A stretch of 15,814 nt of DNA from JBBFMJ01 sp037441225. GTDB taxonomy: Bacteria; Acidobacteriota; Thermoanaerobaculia; UBA2201. The stretch is from positions 1 through 15,814 of the forward strand of contig JBBISU010000071.1 in the NCBI GenBank assembly GCA_037441225.1. The letters are read 5' to 3'. How positions within the stretch are numbered: position 1 is the stretch's first letter; every line of letters begins with the position of its first letter. A model generated the notes under the pieces. It was not told where the DNA came from. It made no database searches and saw only the letters and a list, made by a program, of their open reading frames with translations. Below are positions 14,937 to 15,814 of the stretch, in pieces. Position numbers and translations under genes: made by a program.

Positions 14937-14944
14937 GAGGAGAT

Positions 14945-15178
14945 ATGCAAATTTATGAATATAAATGTAAAAATTGTGAAAAAATAAATGAATTTTTTCT
15001 CTCGGACTTTAATGAAGGTGATTTAAAATGTAATTTTTGTGGTGGAAAAGAACTTGTTAGGTTATTTTCAAAAACCTCTGTTTTAAAGAATACAAGAAGT
15101 AAAGGAAAGACCTGTTGTGGTAGAGATGAAAGATGTGATACCCCTCCTTGTTCAGGGGATAGCAGGTGCAGGAGGTAA
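14945..15178 (+). CDS. FmdB-like zinc-ribbon protein with Cys-rich tail
   Basis: This 77-residue protein begins with the FmdB-type zinc ribbon MQIYEYKCKNC, pairing CKNC (Cys8/Cys11) with CNFC (Cys29/Cys32) to hold one zinc. The usual family tail is replaced or extended by a second cysteine cluster: Cys57, Cys58, Cys64, Cys69 and Cys75, in TCCGRDERC and PPCSGDSRC. This could bind another metal or cluster. FmdB family members were first noted as possible regulators near formamidase and amidase genes, but most have no known function. TAGGAGG upstream is a strong ribosome-binding site. The stop is two bases before the next start, whose AGGAGGT lies within the last codons of this gene. Confidence 0.8.
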   Translation: MQIYEYKCKNCEKINEFFLSDFNEGDLKCNFCGGKELVRLFSKTSVLKNTRSKGKTCCGRDERCDTPPCSGDSRCRR

Positions 15179-15180
15179 AA

Positions 15181-15814
15181 GTGGAATTAAAATTAATATT
15201 TGATAGCAAAGGGATAGATAAAAGATTTTCTACTGGATGGGGTTTGTCCATATTGATTGACGATTTTTTTCTTTTTGATACTGGAGAAAATGGAAGTTAT
15301 ATTTTGAATAATTTCAAAATTATGGGTATTGATATAAAAAAAATTAAAAAAATTTTTATTTCCCATGAACACTGGGATCACACAGGTGGCTTGTGGGAAA
15401 TATTGAAAGAGGCAAAAGCAGATGTTTTTGTTTGTAAAAGTTTTAGCAATGAATTCAAAGAAAAAATTAAAAATTATAATTCAAATATTTATGAAATAGA
15501 AAAATTTACAGAAATAGGAGAAAATTTTTTTTCCACAGGTGAAATTGAAGGAATCTTTGCGGGGCTTCCAATAATTGAGCAGGCACTGGCAATAAAAAGA
15601 AAAAAAGGTCTTGTAATCATAACTGGTTGCAGTCATCTAAGAGTTGATAAGATTGTGGAAATAATTAAAAATAAATTAAAGGAAGAAGTTGATTTAGTTC
15701 TTGGAGGGTTTCATTTGATGGATACAAGAAAAAGTTTAATTGAAAATTTAGTAAATAACTTAAAAAATTTAAAAGTCAACAATGTCTGCCCAATCCATTG
15801 CATAGGTTTTAATG
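15181..15814 (+). CDS. Metallo-beta-lactamase-fold protein, COG1237 type (3' partial)
   Basis: The frame opens at GTG 15181 and is still open at the last base, giving 211 codons. AGGAGGT at 15170-15176 lies five bases upstream, which supports the GTG. Metal-binding residues are in the expected order: LFDTGEN (Asp33), the SHEHWDHTGG motif (His62, His64, Asp66, His67), TGCSH (His152), GGFHL (His178) and PIHC (His206). The GCSH, GGFH and HC pattern is that of the COG1237 group. Databases often call this group dihydropterin aminobenzene-phosphate synthase-like, a name I would not trust without tests. It is a likely soluble metal-dependent hydrolase or oxidoreductase of unknown substrate. It is the last visible gene of the Fur-headed operon, which may continue beyond the window. 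Confidence 0.88.
   Translation, partial: MELKLIFDSKGIDKRFSTGWGLSILIDDFFLFDTGENGSYILNNFKIMGIDIKKIKKIFISHEHWDHTGGLWEILKEAKADVFVCKSFSNEFKEKIKNYNSNIYEIEKFTEIGENFFSTGEIEGIFAGLPIIEQALAIKRKKGLVIITGCSHLRVDKIVEIIKNKLKEEVDLVLGGFHLMDTRKSLIENLVNNLKNLKVNNVCPIHCIGFN

Noticed and set aside
1..15814. tRNA, rRNA or CRISPR arrays
   Set aside because: Reading through the window by eye, I found no cloverleaf-like segment, rRNA-like stretch or regularly spaced direct repeats.

Overview
The window reads as the chromosome of a low-GC, anaerobic bacterium. The base composition is strongly AT-rich. Promoters are of the bacterial sigma-70 type, most genes have Shine-Dalgarno sites, and the protein families are bacterial (receiver-domain protein, class III cyclase, Fur). 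The density of 4Fe-4S proteins, HdrA/MvhD chemistry, NifX-type proteins and MinD-type ATPases with ferredoxin inserts points to strict anaerobiosis. A cyclase with an FHA-GAF architecture and a receiver protein with a long acidic linker recall Acidobacteriota or Deltaproteobacteria-like lineages, but I cannot assign a phylum. Every supported gene is on the + strand.

Region by region: (1) 1-663 is the C-terminal part of an IS4-type DDE transposase whose 5' end lies outside the window. It is followed by about 230 bases of non-coding sequence, perhaps including the IS end. (2) 898-7562 holds an FHA-GAF-adenylate/guanylate cyclase, a stand-alone B12-binding domain, a receiver protein with a long Glu/Pro-rich tail, valyl-tRNA synthetase (valS) and a short biotin-protein ligase (birA). 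The first two genes each have TGnTATAAT exactly six bases before the ATG and no Shine-Dalgarno site, which predicts leaderless mRNAs. (3) 7584-15814 looks like one long operon. A strong promoter is overlapped by a near-consensus Fur box (17 of 19 bases). Then follow fur itself, a DUF5320 gene broken by an in-frame TAG, a tandem NifX-domain protein, a Gly-rich zinc-ribbon protein, a MinD/ferredoxin ATPase, a 975-residue HdrA-MvhD fusion, a NifU/IscU-type scaffold, TrmO, a second MinD/ferredoxin ATPase, an FmdB-like Cys-rich protein and a COG1237 metallo-beta-lactamase-fold protein that runs off the end. Genes are spaced -14 to +8 bases apart, apart from one 46-base gap that holds a hairpin.

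How they may work together: the third region combines an Fe-S scaffold (NifU-like), carriers for a nitrogenase-cofactor-like or Mo/Cu/Fe cluster (NifX domains), two nucleotide-driven Fe-S ATPases related to those of the anaerobe-specific orange protein (ORP) clusters, small zinc/metal-binding proteins, and an electron-transfer flavoprotein (HdrA-MvhD), all apparently under iron control. My inference is an iron-responsive metal-cluster assembly or redox module. It is the best candidate here for an undescribed system. The individual families are known, but the combination and the Fur control are what deserve checking.
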